64,000 nt of DNA, taken from assembly GCF_000192745.1 (NCBI RefSeq), contig NC_015259.1, positions 2,805,001 to 2,869,000 on the forward strand. The letters are read 5' to 3'. Below, in pieces: positions 44,909 to 54,243 of this stretch. The notes below the pieces were generated by a model. The model had not been told where the DNA came from, did not search any database, and saw nothing but the letters and a program-made list of their open reading frames with translations. Every line of letters starts with the position of its first letter. Positions within the stretch are counted from its first letter, which is position 1. The position numbers and the translations under genes were made by a program. Source of the stretch: Polymorphum gilvum SL003B-26A1. Lineage in GTDB: Bacteria > Pseudomonadota > Alphaproteobacteria > Rhizobiales > Stappiaceae.

Positions 44909-45137
44909 GGGGCTCCTCGCGATGGGCTCTAGACGTCTGGTCGCACCAGATGACGATACGCCGGCGTTTCCATCAAGCCTTCTTCGCTGCCGAAGAGCGT
45001 GAAGACATCCTCGTCACGCGTGTCCTTCACCGTCGCCTTGTCGCATGCTATCGCCCTGCATGCGCAAAGCCTTAAGGGTTCCGATGTCCCGGCAATCCGT
45101 TTCGCGCCTCCGCTGCCGGTCCCGTCACAACGAAAGA

Positions 45138-45161
45138 ACCCGCCGGATCGCTCCGGCGGGT
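45138..45161 (-). terminator. Terminator of the rplM-rpsI operon
   Basis: A perfect 10-bp stem ACCCGCCGGA/TCCGGCGGGT with a 4-nt loop lies 26 bp after the rpsI stop and is followed on the reverse strand by TCTTTCGTTG, a moderate T-run. Confidence 0.8.
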
Positions 45162-45186
45162 CTTGATTTCGGCCGAGACCGAAGGA

Positions 45187-45663
45187 TCAGCGCTTGGAGA
45201 ACTGGAAACTCCGGCGCGCCTTGCGCCTGCCGAACTTCTTGCGCTCGACGACGCGGCTGTCGCGGGTCAGGAAGCCTTCCTTCTTCAGGATGGCGCGCAG
45301 CTCCGGCTCGTAATAGGTCAGCGCCTTGGAGATGCCGTGGCGCAGGGCGCCGGCCTGGCCGGACAGGCCGCCGCCGGTGACGGTGGCGACGATGTCGTAC
45401 TGGCCGTCGCGGTTGGTCAGCATGACCGGCTGGCGCAGGATCATCTGCAGCACCGGACGAGCGAAGTACTCGGTGAAGTCCTTCTTGTTGACCATGATGC
45501 GGCCGGTGCCGGGCTTGACCCAGACGCGCGCGATGGCGTCCTTGCGCTTGCCGGTGGCATAGGCACGGCCCTGGCTGTCCAGCTTCTGGACATGCACGGG
45601 CGCTTCGGGAGCGGCCGGAGCGACGGCGCCGCCCAGCTGTTCCAGGGATTGCAGCTCAGCCAT
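45187..45663 (-). CDS. rpsI: 30S ribosomal protein S9
   Basis: A 158-residue S9. ATG 45663 is chosen for its GGAGGG at 9 nt; an in-frame TTG at 45669 overlaps the rplM stop. Hallmarks: [40 protein letters not shown], and the basic tail [24 protein letters not shown] here ending QFSKR. An N-terminal extension of about 28 residues rich in Ala/Pro is usual in alphaproteobacteria. Cotranscribed with rplM. Confidence 0.98.
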   Translation of the reverse strand: MAELQSLEQLGGAVAPAAPEAPVHVQKLDSQGRAYATGKRKDAIARVWVKPGTGRIMVNKKDFTEYFARPVLQMILRQPVMLTNRDGQYDIVATVTGGGLSGQAGALRHGISKALTYYEPELRAILKKEGFLTRDSRVVERKKFGRRKARRSFQFSKR

Positions 45664-45665
45664 GC

Positions 45666-46130
45666 TCAAGCCCTCCTGGCGTTCTTTTCGTTGAAGCTCT
45701 TGACGTCGACCAGGGTCGGCGTCTGGGCCTCGTGGGGATGGGTCGGACCGGCGTAGACCTTGAGGTTCTTCAGCTGCTTGCGGGACAGCGGACCGCCCGG
45801 CATCATGCGCTGGACGGCCTTCTCCAGGACGCGCTCGGGGAAGCGGCCCTCGATGATGGCGCGCGCGGTGCGCTCCTTGATGCCGCCGGGATAGCCGGTG
45901 TGCCAGTAGTACTTCTTGTTCTCGTACTTGCGGCCGGTGAGAACCACCTTGTCGGCGTTGACGACGATGATGTTGTCACCGCAGTCGACATGCGGCGTGA
46001 AGGTCGGCAAGTGCTTGCCGCGCAGATGGTTGGCGATGTAGGCGGCGAGACGCCCCACGACCATGCCTTCCGCGTCGATCAAGATCCACTTCTTCTCGAC
46101 CTCCGCCGGCTTGGCAGAATAGGTCTTCAT
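45666..46130 (-). CDS. rplM: 50S ribosomal protein L13
   Basis: A 154-residue L13 starting at ATG 46130: [46 protein letters not shown] in part, [15 protein letters not shown] and [17 protein letters not shown]. Its stop is 2 bp from the rpsI ATG. The longer open frame upstream is an extension through the promoter. Standard rplM-rpsI operon. Confidence 0.98.
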   Translation of the reverse strand: MKTYSAKPAEVEKKWILIDAEGMVVGRLAAYIANHLRGKHLPTFTPHVDCGDNIIVVNADKVVLTGRKYENKKYYWHTGYPGGIKERTARAIIEGRFPERVLEKAVQRMMPGGPLSRKQLKNLKVYAGPTHPHEAQTPTLVDVKSFNEKNARRA

Positions 46131-46338
46131 GATGCTGATCCGTGACTGGTCAGGTGAAAACTGGACGGCGCAGGGTGGGACGGCAAAGCGCCGCGCCCCG
46201 TGCCGCGCGTTCGGATGGGGTGATACGCGCTTGCGCACGCACCGTCAAGGCAATTCGTTCGCGCAACGTCAAAAATAATTCAAGGATTTCAATTGTTTAT
46301 AAAAACGGTATCATATTACCGCAAAACAGTAGGGCTTT
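46131..46338. promoter_or_regulatory. AT-rich promoter region of rplM-rpsI
   Basis: The interval from the thioesterase stop to the rplM start is unusually AT-rich from about 46260 to 46330, with TTTATAAA-like sequence and the dyad CGGTA-TCATAT-TACCG (46306-46321). It should hold the strong ribosomal-protein promoter on the reverse strand. Confidence 0.55.
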
Positions 46339-46764
46339 TCACCGCGGCGGAACGGAATAGGTCGCGGTGGCGTGGGCGACGAGGTCGATCTCGCCCTCGC
46401 CGGCGATGCCGCATTCGGTGACCGCCAGGCGCTTGCCGAGCTTGAGAAGCCGGCAGGTGCCGATCAGGTCGCCGGGCTCCGGCTTCCTGAGGAAGTTGAT
46501 GGCGAGGTTGGTGGTCACCGCCAGCGCGACGGGACCGATGTGGGCGAGGATGACGACATAGGCGGCGAGGTCGGCGAGCGCCATCATCGAGGGCCCGGAG
46601 ACGGTGCCGCCGGGGCGCAGGTGGCGCTCGGAGGCGGACAGGCGCACGACCGCCTCGCCGGGCGCGATGCGCTCGACCGCGTAGACCCGGCCGCCGTCGT
46701 GGATCTGCGGGAACTCCCGGTCCAGAAACGCCGTCACCTCGTCGACCGTCATCACCGGCTGCAT
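46339..46764 (-). CDS. PaaI-family hotdog thioesterase
   Basis: A 141-residue hotdog-fold protein starting at ATG 46764 with GGGGAGGG upstream. Residues RPGGTVSGPSMMALADLAAYVVI form the catalytic helix region (HxxxGGT...D type, here with HLRPGGT and Asp in MALADLA), and VTTNLAINFLRKPEPGDL the following strand. It hydrolyses acyl-CoA thioesters. A thioesterase at this place next to rplM is common in alphaproteobacteria. It lies 208 bp upstream of rplM on the same strand. Confidence 0.9.
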   Translation of the reverse strand: MQPVMTVDEVTAFLDREFPQIHDGGRVYAVERIAPGEAVVRLSASERHLRPGGTVSGPSMMALADLAAYVVILAHIGPVALAVTTNLAINFLRKPEPGDLIGTCRLLKLGKRLAVTECGIAGEGEIDLVAHATATYSVPPR

Positions 46765-46868
46765 GCGCGCCCTCCCCTTTTCCCCGCAGCGGGCCCGCTC
46801 GGACCCACCCTTCTTCCGCTTACGTAAACGGCAAACGCCCACCAGCGCAAGGCCAGGCGGACGCGAAA

Positions 46869-46892
46869 AGCGGCGGGATCGCTCCCGCCGCT
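46869..46892 (-). terminator. Terminator downstream of ilvD
   Basis: AGCGGCGGGA-TCGC-TCCCGCCGCT, a perfect 10-bp stem whose TCGC loop is the same as in the rpsI terminator, followed on the reverse strand by TTTTCGCG. It lies 32 bp after the ilvD stop. Confidence 0.82.
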
Positions 46893-46923
46893 CGAGGCCT
46901 CGCGTATCAGAAAGGACCGCGCC

Positions 46924-48768
46924 TCACTTGACCTCGCGCACCGCGCCCTTGGAGGCCGAGGTGGTCATGGCCGCGTAGGCGCGCAAGGCCGCGGTGACCT
47001 TGCGGGTCCGCTTCTCGGCGGGCTTCCAGGCGTCGGCGCCCTTCGCCTCCATGGCGGCGCGGCGCCGGGCGAGTTCGTCGTCGGACAGATCGACCTTCAT
47101 CACCCGGTTGGGGATGTCGATGACGATGGTATCGCCTTCCTCGACCAGGCCGATGGCGCCGCCCTCGGCGGCTTCCGGCGAGATGTGGCCGATCGACAGG
47201 CCCGAGGAGCCGCCGGAGAAGCGGCCGTCGGTGATCAGCGCGCAGGCCCTGCCGAGCCCCTTCGACTTCAGGTAGCTGGTCGGGTAGAGCATTTCCTGCA
47301 TGCCCGGACCGCCGCGCGGGCCCTCGTAGCGGATCAGCACCACGTCGCCCGGCTTGATCTTGCCGGTCAGGATCGCGGAGACGGCCGAATCCTGGCTCTC
47401 GAAGATGCGCGCCGGGCCGGAGAAGGTCAGGATCGACTCGTCGACGCCGGCCGTCTTCACGATGCAGCCGTCCTCGGCGATGTTGCCGAACAGCACCGCC
47501 AGACCGCCGTCCTTCGAATAGGCATGGTCCTTGTCGCGGATGACGCCCTTGGCGCGATCGAGGTCGAGATCGTCCCAGCGGCGCGCCTGCGAGAAGGCGG
47601 TCTGCGTCGGCACGCCGCCCGGCGCGGCGCGGTAGAATTCGTGCACGCTGTCGGAATTGGTCTGCTTGACGTCCCAGCGCGCCAGCGCCTCCTGCATCGA
47701 GGCGGAATGGATAGTCGGCACCGAGGTGTCGAGCAGGCCGGCGCGGTCGAGTTCGCCGAGGATGCCGAAGATGCCGCCGGCGCGGTGGACGTCCTCCATG
47801 TGGATGTTGGCGACCGCGGGTGCGACCTTGCACAGCACCGGCACCTGGCGCGACAGCCGGTCGATGTCGGCGATGGTGAAGCCGACCTCGCCCTCGAAGG
47901 AGGCGGCGAGCAGGTGCAGGACCGTGTTGGTCGAGCCGCCCATGGAAATGTCCAGCGTCATGGCATTCTCGAACGCCTTGAAGCTCGCGATGTTGCGCGG
48001 CAGGACGCTGTCGTCGCCCTGCTCGTAGTAGCGCCTGGCCAGATCGACGATCAGGTGGCCGGCCTCGACGAACAGGCGCTCGCGGTCGGCGTGGGTGGCG
48101 AGCGTCGAGCCGTTGCCCGGCAGCGCCAGGCCCAGCGCCTCGGTCAGGCAGTTCATCGAGTTGGCGGTGAACATGCCCGAGCAGGAGCCGCAGGTCGGGC
48201 AGGCGTTCTGCTCATAGGTCAGCACGTCGGCGTCGGTGACCGTGTCGTCGGCGGCGGCGATCATGGCGTCGATCAGGTCGACCGCCTTGGTCTCGCCGGT
48301 CGACAGCACCACCTTGCCGGCCTCCATCGGGCCACCGGAGACGAAGACGACCGGGATGTTGAGCCGCATGGCAGCGTTGAGCATGCCGGGCGTGATCTTG
48401 TCGCAATTGGAGATGCAGACCATAGCATCGGCGCAATGGGCATTGACCATGTACTCGACGCTGTCGGCGATGATCTCGCGCGAGGGCAGAGAATAGAGCA
48501 TGCCGTCATGGCCCATGGCGATGCCGTCGTCGACCGCGATGGTGTTGAATTCCTTGGCGACGCCGCCGGCTTTCTCGACCTCGCGGGCGACCAGCTGGCC
48601 AAGGTCCTTCAGGTGCACGTGGCCGGGCACGAACTGGGTGAAGGAATTGGCGATGGCGATGATCGGCTTGCCGAAGTCGCCGTCCTTCATGCCGGTGGCG
48701 CGCCACAGGCCGCGCGCGCCGGCCATGTTGCGGCCATGGGTGGAGGTTCTGGAACGATACGGGGGCAT
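46924..48768 (-). CDS. ilvD: Dihydroxy-acid dehydratase
   Basis: A 614-residue Ilv[20 protein letters not shown] (Fe-S Cys), [21 protein letters not shown] here with the CGSCSGMF cluster Cys, [14 protein letters not shown], and [21 protein letters not shown]. It dehydrates 2,3-dihydroxy acids in Ile/Val/Leu and CoA synthesis. GAGGGAG precedes the ATG at 8 nt. Monocistronic, bounded by the terminator above and a divergent LLM gene. Confidence 0.97.
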   Translation of the reverse strand: MPPYRSRTSTHGRNMAGARGLWRATGMKDGDFGKPIIAIANSFTQFVPGHVHLKDLGQLVAREVEKAGGVAKEFNTIAVDDGIAMGHDGMLYSLPSREIIADSVEYMVNAHCADAMVCISNCDKITPGMLNAAMRLNIPVVFVSGGPMEAGKVVLSTGETKAVDLIDAMIAAADDTVTDADVLTYEQNACPTCGSCSGMFTANSMNCLTEALGLALPGNGSTLATHADRERLFVEAGHLIVDLARRYYEQGDDSVLPRNIASFKAFENAMTLDISMGGSTNTVLHLLAASFEGEVGFTIADIDRLSRQVPVLCKVAPAVANIHMEDVHRAGGIFGILGELDRAGLLDTSVPTIHSASMQEALARWDVKQTNSDSVHEFYRAAPGGVPTQTAFSQARRWDDLDLDRAKGVIRDKDHAYSKDGGLAVLFGNIAEDGCIVKTAGVDESILTFSGPARIFESQDSAVSAILTGKIKPGDVVLIRYEGPRGGPGMQEMLYPTSYLKSKGLGRACALITDGRFSGGSSGLSIGHISPEAAEGGAIGLVEEGDTIVIDIPNRVMKVDLSDDELARRRAAMEAKGADAWKPAEKRTRKVTAALRAYAAMTTSASKGAVREVK

Positions 48769-48992
48769 TGTCCGACTCCCTCAAGTCTGTTCTCGGCCGG
48801 CGCGTCCGCCCGCCGTCGCATCGTGCGGATACGTGCGATGATAGTCAGGATGTGGCAGGTTTTGAAACCGGGCGAAAGGGCGGTTTGCGGGAAAAGAGTA
48901 CGCTGCGGTACGGTTTTGCCGGAGATGTCGGCTTCCCTTCCCGTTGCCGAGCCTTATGTTGATCCTCGACCGTCCTCATCCAGCGAAATGCC

Positions 48993-49989
<997 letters not shown>

Positions 49990-50003
<14 letters not shown>

Positions 50004-50022
50004 TCGCTGCCTGATCGCTGCC
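49990..50022. repeat. 11-bp tandem repeat, three copies, at a gene end
   Basis: TGATCGCTGCC occurs three times in a row. The first copy is coding (Leu-Ile-Ala-Ala), and the TGA of the second copy is the stop codon of the LLM gene. Confidence 0.95.
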
Positions 50023-50031
50023 TATCCAGGG

Positions 50032-50940
50032 TCAGGCCGTCCAGCCGGCGCGCGCGGTGCGCGCCGCCTCGCCCGCCCAGGCGGCGGCCTTGACCAGACC
50101 GCCGAAGCCGTAGACGTGGATCTGCAGCGGGCCGCTGCGGTGGTGCGGACGCAAGCCGGCGTCGAGACCGGCGACGATCGGGTCGGGCGTGCCCGACGAA
50201 AGCAGCCGCGTGGCGGTGCGGGCGTGGCGCATGGGCAGGTCGACCCAGCAGCGCAGGGCGACCTTCATCAGGGTCGCCGCGCTGGCCGGGCCAGCCAGGC
50301 CGATGCGCACCGGCAGCGCCGGTTCGAGGCGGCGCAGGCCGTCGAGCCAGCGCAGGATGCGCTCGGCATCGAAGCAGAACTGGCTGACCAGGAAGGGCGC
50401 GCGGCCGGCGTCGCGGATGGCGTCGAGACGGCTGCGCAGGGACCGCTCCAGATCCGCGTCGGCGACGAAAGGATGGCCCTCGGGATAGCCCCCGATGCCG
50501 ACCGACTGAAGCGGCGCGGCACGGAACGGCGCGCTTTCGATCAGATCGAGGCTGGAGGCGAAGGGGCCGCGGGCGGCATCGATGTCGCCGGCGATGACCA
50601 GCACCTTGCGCAGGCCGATGTCGCGGCAGGCGGTCTCGAGCAGATGGCCGAGTTCCGCCTCGCTGGCGAACTTGCGCGCCGACAGGTGCAGCACCGGCTC
50701 GAGGCCGGCCGCGCGGACCAGACGGGCGGCGGCGATCTGTTCGTCGTGCGGGATGCGCGGCAGGGCGCTGAGCAAGACATCCGTGCCGGGCGGGACCAGC
50801 GGCGCCAGGGCGGCGATGTCGGCCGCAGTCGGCGCGGTCGCCTCCAGCGACCAGGGCGCCAACCAGAGCGGGCCGCGCAGCGGCGCGCAGGCGCTCTGGA
50901 CCTCGTCGATCGTCCGGCTGCGGATTTCGGTCACCGGCAT
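50032..50940 (-). CDS. Methylenetetrahydrofolate reductase-like protein
   Basis: A 302-residue TIM-barrel protein of the MTHFR superfamily starting at ATG 50940 (AGGGAGGG directly upstream). Recognisable parts: HLSARKFASEAELGHLLETA, KVLVIAGDIDAARGPF, VGIGGYPEGHPFVAD, FLVSQFCFDAERILRWLDGLR and LPVRIGLAGPASAATLMKVALRC. These correspond to the folate and FAD contacts of MetF-like enzymes (AGD, YPEGHP, TQxxFD). It is coupled to the methyltransferase upstream (79 bp gap), and its stop faces the LLM gene. Probably a folate-linked C1 enzyme distinct from MetF. Confidence 0.85.
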   Translation of the reverse strand: MPVTEIRSRTIDEVQSACAPLRGPLWLAPWSLEATAPTAADIAALAPLVPPGTDVLLSALPRIPHDEQIAAARLVRAAGLEPVLHLSARKFASEAELGHLLETACRDIGLRKVLVIAGDIDAARGPFASSLDLIESAPFRAAPLQSVGIGGYPEGHPFVADADLERSLRSRLDAIRDAGRAPFLVSQFCFDAERILRWLDGLRRLEPALPVRIGLAGPASAATLMKVALRCWVDLPMRHARTATRLLSSGTPDPIVAGLDAGLRPHHRSGPLQIHVYGFGGLVKAAAWAGEAARTARAGWTA

Positions 50941-51019
50941 CCCTCCCTGTTGTCCTTGCCGCGTCCCCGCCCCGTGCGTTCCATCCCGGCGGTCAGTTCC
51001 GGGCGGCAGCCTCTCCGGT

Positions 51020-52402
51020 TCAGTCCCTGCGGCGCGAGATCGCGTAGGATTCGTCGAAGAACCACAGGCCGCCGTGGTCGCGCAGCACCGCGCGGGTGGC
51101 GTCCAGATAGCGGCCGTCGCGGGTGGCCTCCTCGAGCCGCTCGTCCTCGACCTGCGCGACATAGACGGCGGCGTTCCAGGCGGCGAACAGCGTGGACGTG
51201 CCGATCGAGCTGCCGACCTCGCTGGGCAGCGTGTGCATGTCGTAGCGGAAGATCGAGCGCTTGTCGGAATAGGCGTTGAAGTTGAAATGGCGGGCGTCGG
51301 GACCGAGATCGGCCTTGACCGCGCGCAGGATGTCGTGGCGGTCGGTGCGGAACGGGTCGTCCTCGGGCCAGACCCGGCGCACGATCTCCATGCCTGGATC
51401 GTGGCCGTAGGAATGGATGCCGATCAGCCGGCCGCCGGGGCCGAGCGCGCGCGCCAGCGGGGCGACCACCTTGGCGGCCTTGAACCCGGCCGAGGCGCGC
51501 GCCCGGTAGGGCTGCGAGGCGACGACGAGGTCGTAGTCTGCGCGCGCCGCGCCGAGCTTCGGGATGACCGGGTCGAGCAGGAACCGATGATCCTCGCGGT
51601 AGAGCACCAGCACGACCGGCCGGTCGTAGATCGGATTGCCGGACCTGGAGATGCGCGCCTGCCAGTTGTCGGCCAGAAACGGTTCCAGGTCGGCGATCTG
51701 GCGCTGGAAATCGTGGGAGGAGTCGCCGCGCAGGACGCATTCCTTCCACACGAAGCTGCCGGCGGCCCGCGCCGAGCGCGTCGTCAGCCAGGGCGCCTCG
51801 GAATAATAGAGGTTGGTCAGCACCAGCACGGTAGCCGGATGCTCGAAGAAGCGGTCCGGCATCTTGTCGAGCGTCAGGCGCACGTCCTCCAGGCTGATCT
51901 CCTTGCCGACGATGTAGAACGGCATGGTGGCGAAGCGGTGGTGCATGGCACGCATGACGCGCGACAGCAGGGTGCCGTCGCCGACGCCGGCGTCGAACAG
52001 GCGCACCGCCGGCGGACGCGGATGGATGTTGGCCAGTTCCAGCGCGACCCGGTCGGCGGCGACCTGCTTTTCGCCGCAGGTGTTGACGAACAGCAGGTAT
52101 TTCTGCCGGTTGTCGAAGAAGCGGAAGTTGGTGTCGAGGTCGGCCGCCTCGCCCGCCCCGGCGACGGGAGCCGCAGCGGCGCGGGTGCCGAGCAGGACCG
52201 AGCGCGCGGCCGGGTCGGTCGACGGGTGGGCGGCGATGAAGGCATCGATGCGCTCGAGCGTGCGCGCGCTGATGCGGCCGCCGTTGCGGATGCGCCCGAC
52301 CAGCTTGCCGTCGTTGACCGCCAGTCGGCCGAAGGTCGTCTCGGCCATGCCCGCCGCCCGGCAATAGCCGGCTATCTCCTCCAGTATGCGGGATCGTTCC
52401 AT
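51020..52402 (-). CDS. SAM-dependent methyltransferase-like protein with N-terminal DNA-binding-like segment
   Basis: A 460-residue protein from ATG 52402. Residues about 5-60 (RILEEIAGYCRAAGMAETTFGRLAVNDGKLVGRIRNGGRISARTL) look like a lambda-type HTH of a repressor. Then a segment near NRQKYLLFVNTCGEK leads to RLFDAGVGDGTLLSRVM, a class I SAM-binding motif I, and SLEDVRLTLDKMPDRF. The C-terminal half (GGRLIGIHSYGHDPGMEIV, SDKRSIFRYDMHTLPSEVG) looks like a second methyltransferase-like part. The combination, paired with an MTHFR-like gene, is not one I can name. It could be a regulator-enzyme or a C1-transfer enzyme. Confidence 0.7.
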   Translation of the reverse strand: MERSRILEEIAGYCRAAGMAETTFGRLAVNDGKLVGRIRNGGRISARTLERIDAFIAAHPSTDPAARSVLLGTRAAAAPVAGAGEAADLDTNFRFFDNRQKYLLFVNTCGEKQVAADRVALELANIHPRPPAVRLFDAGVGDGTLLSRVMRAMHHRFATMPFYIVGKEISLEDVRLTLDKMPDRFFEHPATVLVLTNLYYSEAPWLTTRSARAAGSFVWKECVLRGDSSHDFQRQIADLEPFLADNWQARISRSGNPIYDRPVVLVLYREDHRFLLDPVIPKLGAARADYDLVVASQPYRARASAGFKAAKVVAPLARALGPGGRLIGIHSYGHDPGMEIVRRVWPEDDPFRTDRHDILRAVKADLGPDARHFNFNAYSDKRSIFRYDMHTLPSEVGSSIGTSTLFAAWNAAVYVAQVEDERLEEATRDGRYLDATRAVLRDHGGLWFFDESYAISRRRD

Positions 52403-52483
52403 GCCGCGCCCTGCCCATGCGCTATTGTCGTGCCGTCCCAACCGAACACTAGGGGCCTGGCACAGCCTTACAAACCATAAAAC

Positions 52484-52518
52484 ATCCCATTGCCCTTCGT
52501 GGGATTTTTAGTGGGATT
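52484..52518. promoter_or_regulatory. Triple ATCCCA/TGGGAT repeat upstream of the methyltransferase gene
   Basis: ATCCCAT at 52484-52490 is followed by GTGGGATT at 52499-52506 and again at 52511-52518: an inverted pair with an 8-bp spacer and a direct repeat at 12-bp pitch. It is 82-116 bp upstream of the methyltransferase start, and that protein has its own HTH-like domain, so autoregulation is possible. Confidence 0.5.
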
Positions 52519-52637
52519 CTTGCCCTATCCGCCGCGGGCGGACGTTAACGCCTCGGCACCGCGCCTGCGCTAGACTGGCCGCGATCCAGGCGCGCCACGC
52601 GATGCCCGCCGCGGTGCCTCAACGGAAAGGGCCGACC

Positions 52638-53093
52638 ATGATCGGGAAGACGCTCACGGGCCTTGCCATGGCGCTGGCCGCCGCGGCCGGCGGATCCGGC
52701 GGCGCAAGTCGGGGCGCGCTGGCGCAGCCGGTCGACTGCCACGCCTACGCGATGGACCACGCCGACCGCTTCACCGGCGACGGCGATACCGTCGGCGCGG
52801 CGATCGAGGGCGGCATGGAGGGGGCGGTCGCCGGCGGATCGTGGGCGGGGCCCGGCGGCGCGCGGCGCGGCGCGCGCACCGGTGCAGCCCTCGGGGTGCT
52901 CGGCACGATGGGCGCCGACCCGCGCGTCTGGCAGGGGCTCTACGACACCGCCTACCAGTCCTGCCTCGCGCAGCAGAGGGCCGCCGGCGGATCGGGCGGA
53001 ACGTCGGCGTCCGGCTGCCGGTCGAGCGCGACCGTATCGTCGGGCTCGAGCGGAACGGTGTCGACGCGCTCGGGCGGCGGCGACTGCCGGTAG
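52638..53093 (+). CDS. Small exported glycine-rich protein
   Basis: A 151-residue protein from ATG 52638 (AAAGGG upstream). A Sec signal (MIGKTLTGLAMALAAAAGG, likely ending ALAQP) precedes a short mature chain. The middle GAAIEGGMEGAVAGGSWAGP and RTGAALGVLGTMG has glycine-zipper character, often seen in outer-membrane-associated small proteins. The tail is Ser/Gly/Thr-rich with two Cys (SGCRSS and GGDCR) and two earlier Cys (DCHAY, YQSCLAQ) that could pair. Function unknown; it is convergent with ohrR. Confidence 0.7.
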   Translation: MIGKTLTGLAMALAAAAGGSGGASRGALAQPVDCHAYAMDHADRFTGDGDTVGAAIEGGMEGAVAGGSWAGPGGARRGARTGAALGVLGTMGADPRVWQGLYDTAYQSCLAQQRAAGGSGGTSASGCRSSATVSSGSSGTVSTRSGGGDCR

Positions 53094-53106
53094 ACGGCAG
53101 CCGCGC

Positions 53107-53571
53107 TCAGGTCGGCGTGGCGGCGGCTTCCAGGGCGTCGCGCAAGCGGGCGATCTCGCCCTGAAGGCGAACGATGTCGGCAACACTCAGACCCATGGCG
53201 GCGACCAGACAGGCCGGGATGTCCTTCGCCTGATCCTTCAGCGCCCGGCCCATGCCGGTCAGGCTGACGCGCACCTGGCGCTCGTCCTTCGGATCGCGGG
53301 CGCGGCGGACGTGGCCCATCGCCTCCAGCCGCTTGATCAGCGGTGTCAGCGTGCTCGATTCCAGATGCAGCCGCGCGCCGAGCCCGCCGACGGTCTGGCC
53401 ATCCTGCTCCCATAGCGCGACCATGACCAGGAATTGCGGATAGGTCAGGCCGAGCCGGTCGAGCAGCGGCTTGTAGGCCCGGTTGAAGGCATGTCCCGCC
53501 GAATAGATCGCGAAGCACAGGAAATTGCCGAGTTTCAGGACGTCGGCGGATGGCGGCAGGGTGTCGGACAT
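53107..53571 (-). CDS. ohrR: Organic-hydroperoxide-sensing MarR regulator
   Basis: A 154-residue MarR protein with the OhrR sensing Cys at residue 19 in LGNFLCFAIYSAGHAFNR and the conserved Tyr of RAYKPLLDRLGLTYPQFLVM. The winged helix includes LHLESSTLTPLIKRLEAMGHVRRARDPKDERQV. OhrR represses ohr until its Cys is oxidised by organic peroxide. Divergent from ohr, with two OhrR boxes between the genes. Confidence 0.95.
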   Translation of the reverse strand: MSDTLPPSADVLKLGNFLCFAIYSAGHAFNRAYKPLLDRLGLTYPQFLVMVALWEQDGQTVGGLGARLHLESSTLTPLIKRLEAMGHVRRARDPKDERQVRVSLTGMGRALKDQAKDIPACLVAAMGLSVADIVRLQGEIARLRDALEAAATPT

Positions 53572-53604
53572 GTCGGTCTCGTCAATGGCGCTTCCCGGAA
53601 AATA

Positions 53605-53626
53605 AATCGCACGCGATCCAATCGCA
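53605..53626. promoter_or_regulatory. OhrR operator, ohrR-proximal
   Basis: AATCGCACGCGATCCAATCGCA; the reverse complement of the second box (53666-53687) reads TATCGCACACGATTTAATCGCA, so the two sites are inverted copies. The sequence closely matches OhrR boxes of other alphaproteobacteria as I recall them. Confidence 0.75.
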
Positions 53627-53631
53627 AGCGC

Positions 53632-53660
53632 TTGACATGGCCGGACCGTAAGCAGATATA
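53632..53660 (+). promoter_or_regulatory. Sigma70-type promoter of ohr
   Basis: TTGACA (53632-53637), 17-bp spacer, GATATA (53655-53660). The -10 element abuts the distal OhrR box, so bound OhrR would block RNA polymerase. Confidence 0.7.
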
Positions 53661-53665
53661 GGCTA

Positions 53666-53687
53666 TGCGATTAAATCGTGTGCGATA
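53666..53687. promoter_or_regulatory. OhrR operator, ohr-proximal
   Basis: TGCGATTAAATCGTGTGCGATA, 20-41 bp upstream of the ohr ATG and immediately after the -10 element; inverted copy of the site at 53605. Confidence 0.8.
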
Positions 53688-53706
53688 CTTATTCAAGGAG
53701 CCTACC

Positions 53707-54135
53707 ATGACCGTTTCCGTCCTCTACACCACTTCGGCGCGTGCAACCGGCGGCCGCGACGGCGCCGCCAGGAGCCTCGACGGCACGCTCGACGTGCGAC
53801 TGTCGACACCGAAGGAACTTGGCGGTGCGGGCGGCGACGGCGCCAATCCCGAGCAGCTGTTCGCCGCCGGCTATGCCGCCTGCTTCCTGAGCGCGCTGAA
53901 GTTTGTCGCCGGCCAGGACGGCATCCGGGTGCCGGCCGACGCGGCCGTCACCGCCAGCGTCGGCATCGGTCCGCGATCTGCGGGCGGCTTCGGCCTGACC
54001 GTGGCGCTGGAGATCGCGCTGCCCGGCCTCGACGCCGACGCGGCCGAGGCGCTGGTCGCCCGGGCACACGAGGTCTGCCCCTATTCCAACGCGACGCGCG
54101 GCAACATCGACGTCGGCCTGACGCTCGCCCGCTAG
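53707..54135 (+). CDS. ohr: Organic hydroperoxide resistance protein
   Basis: A 142-residue OsmC-family peroxidase from ATG 53707 with AAGGAG 9 nt upstream. Active cysteines: Cys59 in FAAGYAACFLSAL and Cys124 in EVCPYSNATRGN; the Arg near the start in the YTTSAR region is also conserved. Ohr reduces organic and fatty-acid hydroperoxides using lipoylated proteins. Controlled by OhrR from the divergent promoter. Confidence 0.97.
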   Translation: MTVSVLYTTSARATGGRDGAARSLDGTLDVRLSTPKELGGAGGDGANPEQLFAAGYAACFLSALKFVAGQDGIRVPADAAVTASVGIGPRSAGGFGLTVALEIALPGLDADAAEALVARAHEVCPYSNATRGNIDVGLTLAR

Positions 54136-54243
54136 GCAGGCGTGGGCTCGGGACGCCCGATGCGAAAAAGCGGTGCCGCGTGGTTGACTTCGCGGCACCG
54201 GGCACCGTCAACTGTCGTCTCCAGACAGATCGACGGAGTGACC

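Noticed and set aside
44909-45137. Possible small gene or RNA between speB and rpsI
   Set aside because: The forward frame near 45045 is Arg-rich without a ribosome-binding site; no tRNA or riboswitch fold could be recognised. Only the terminator is supported.
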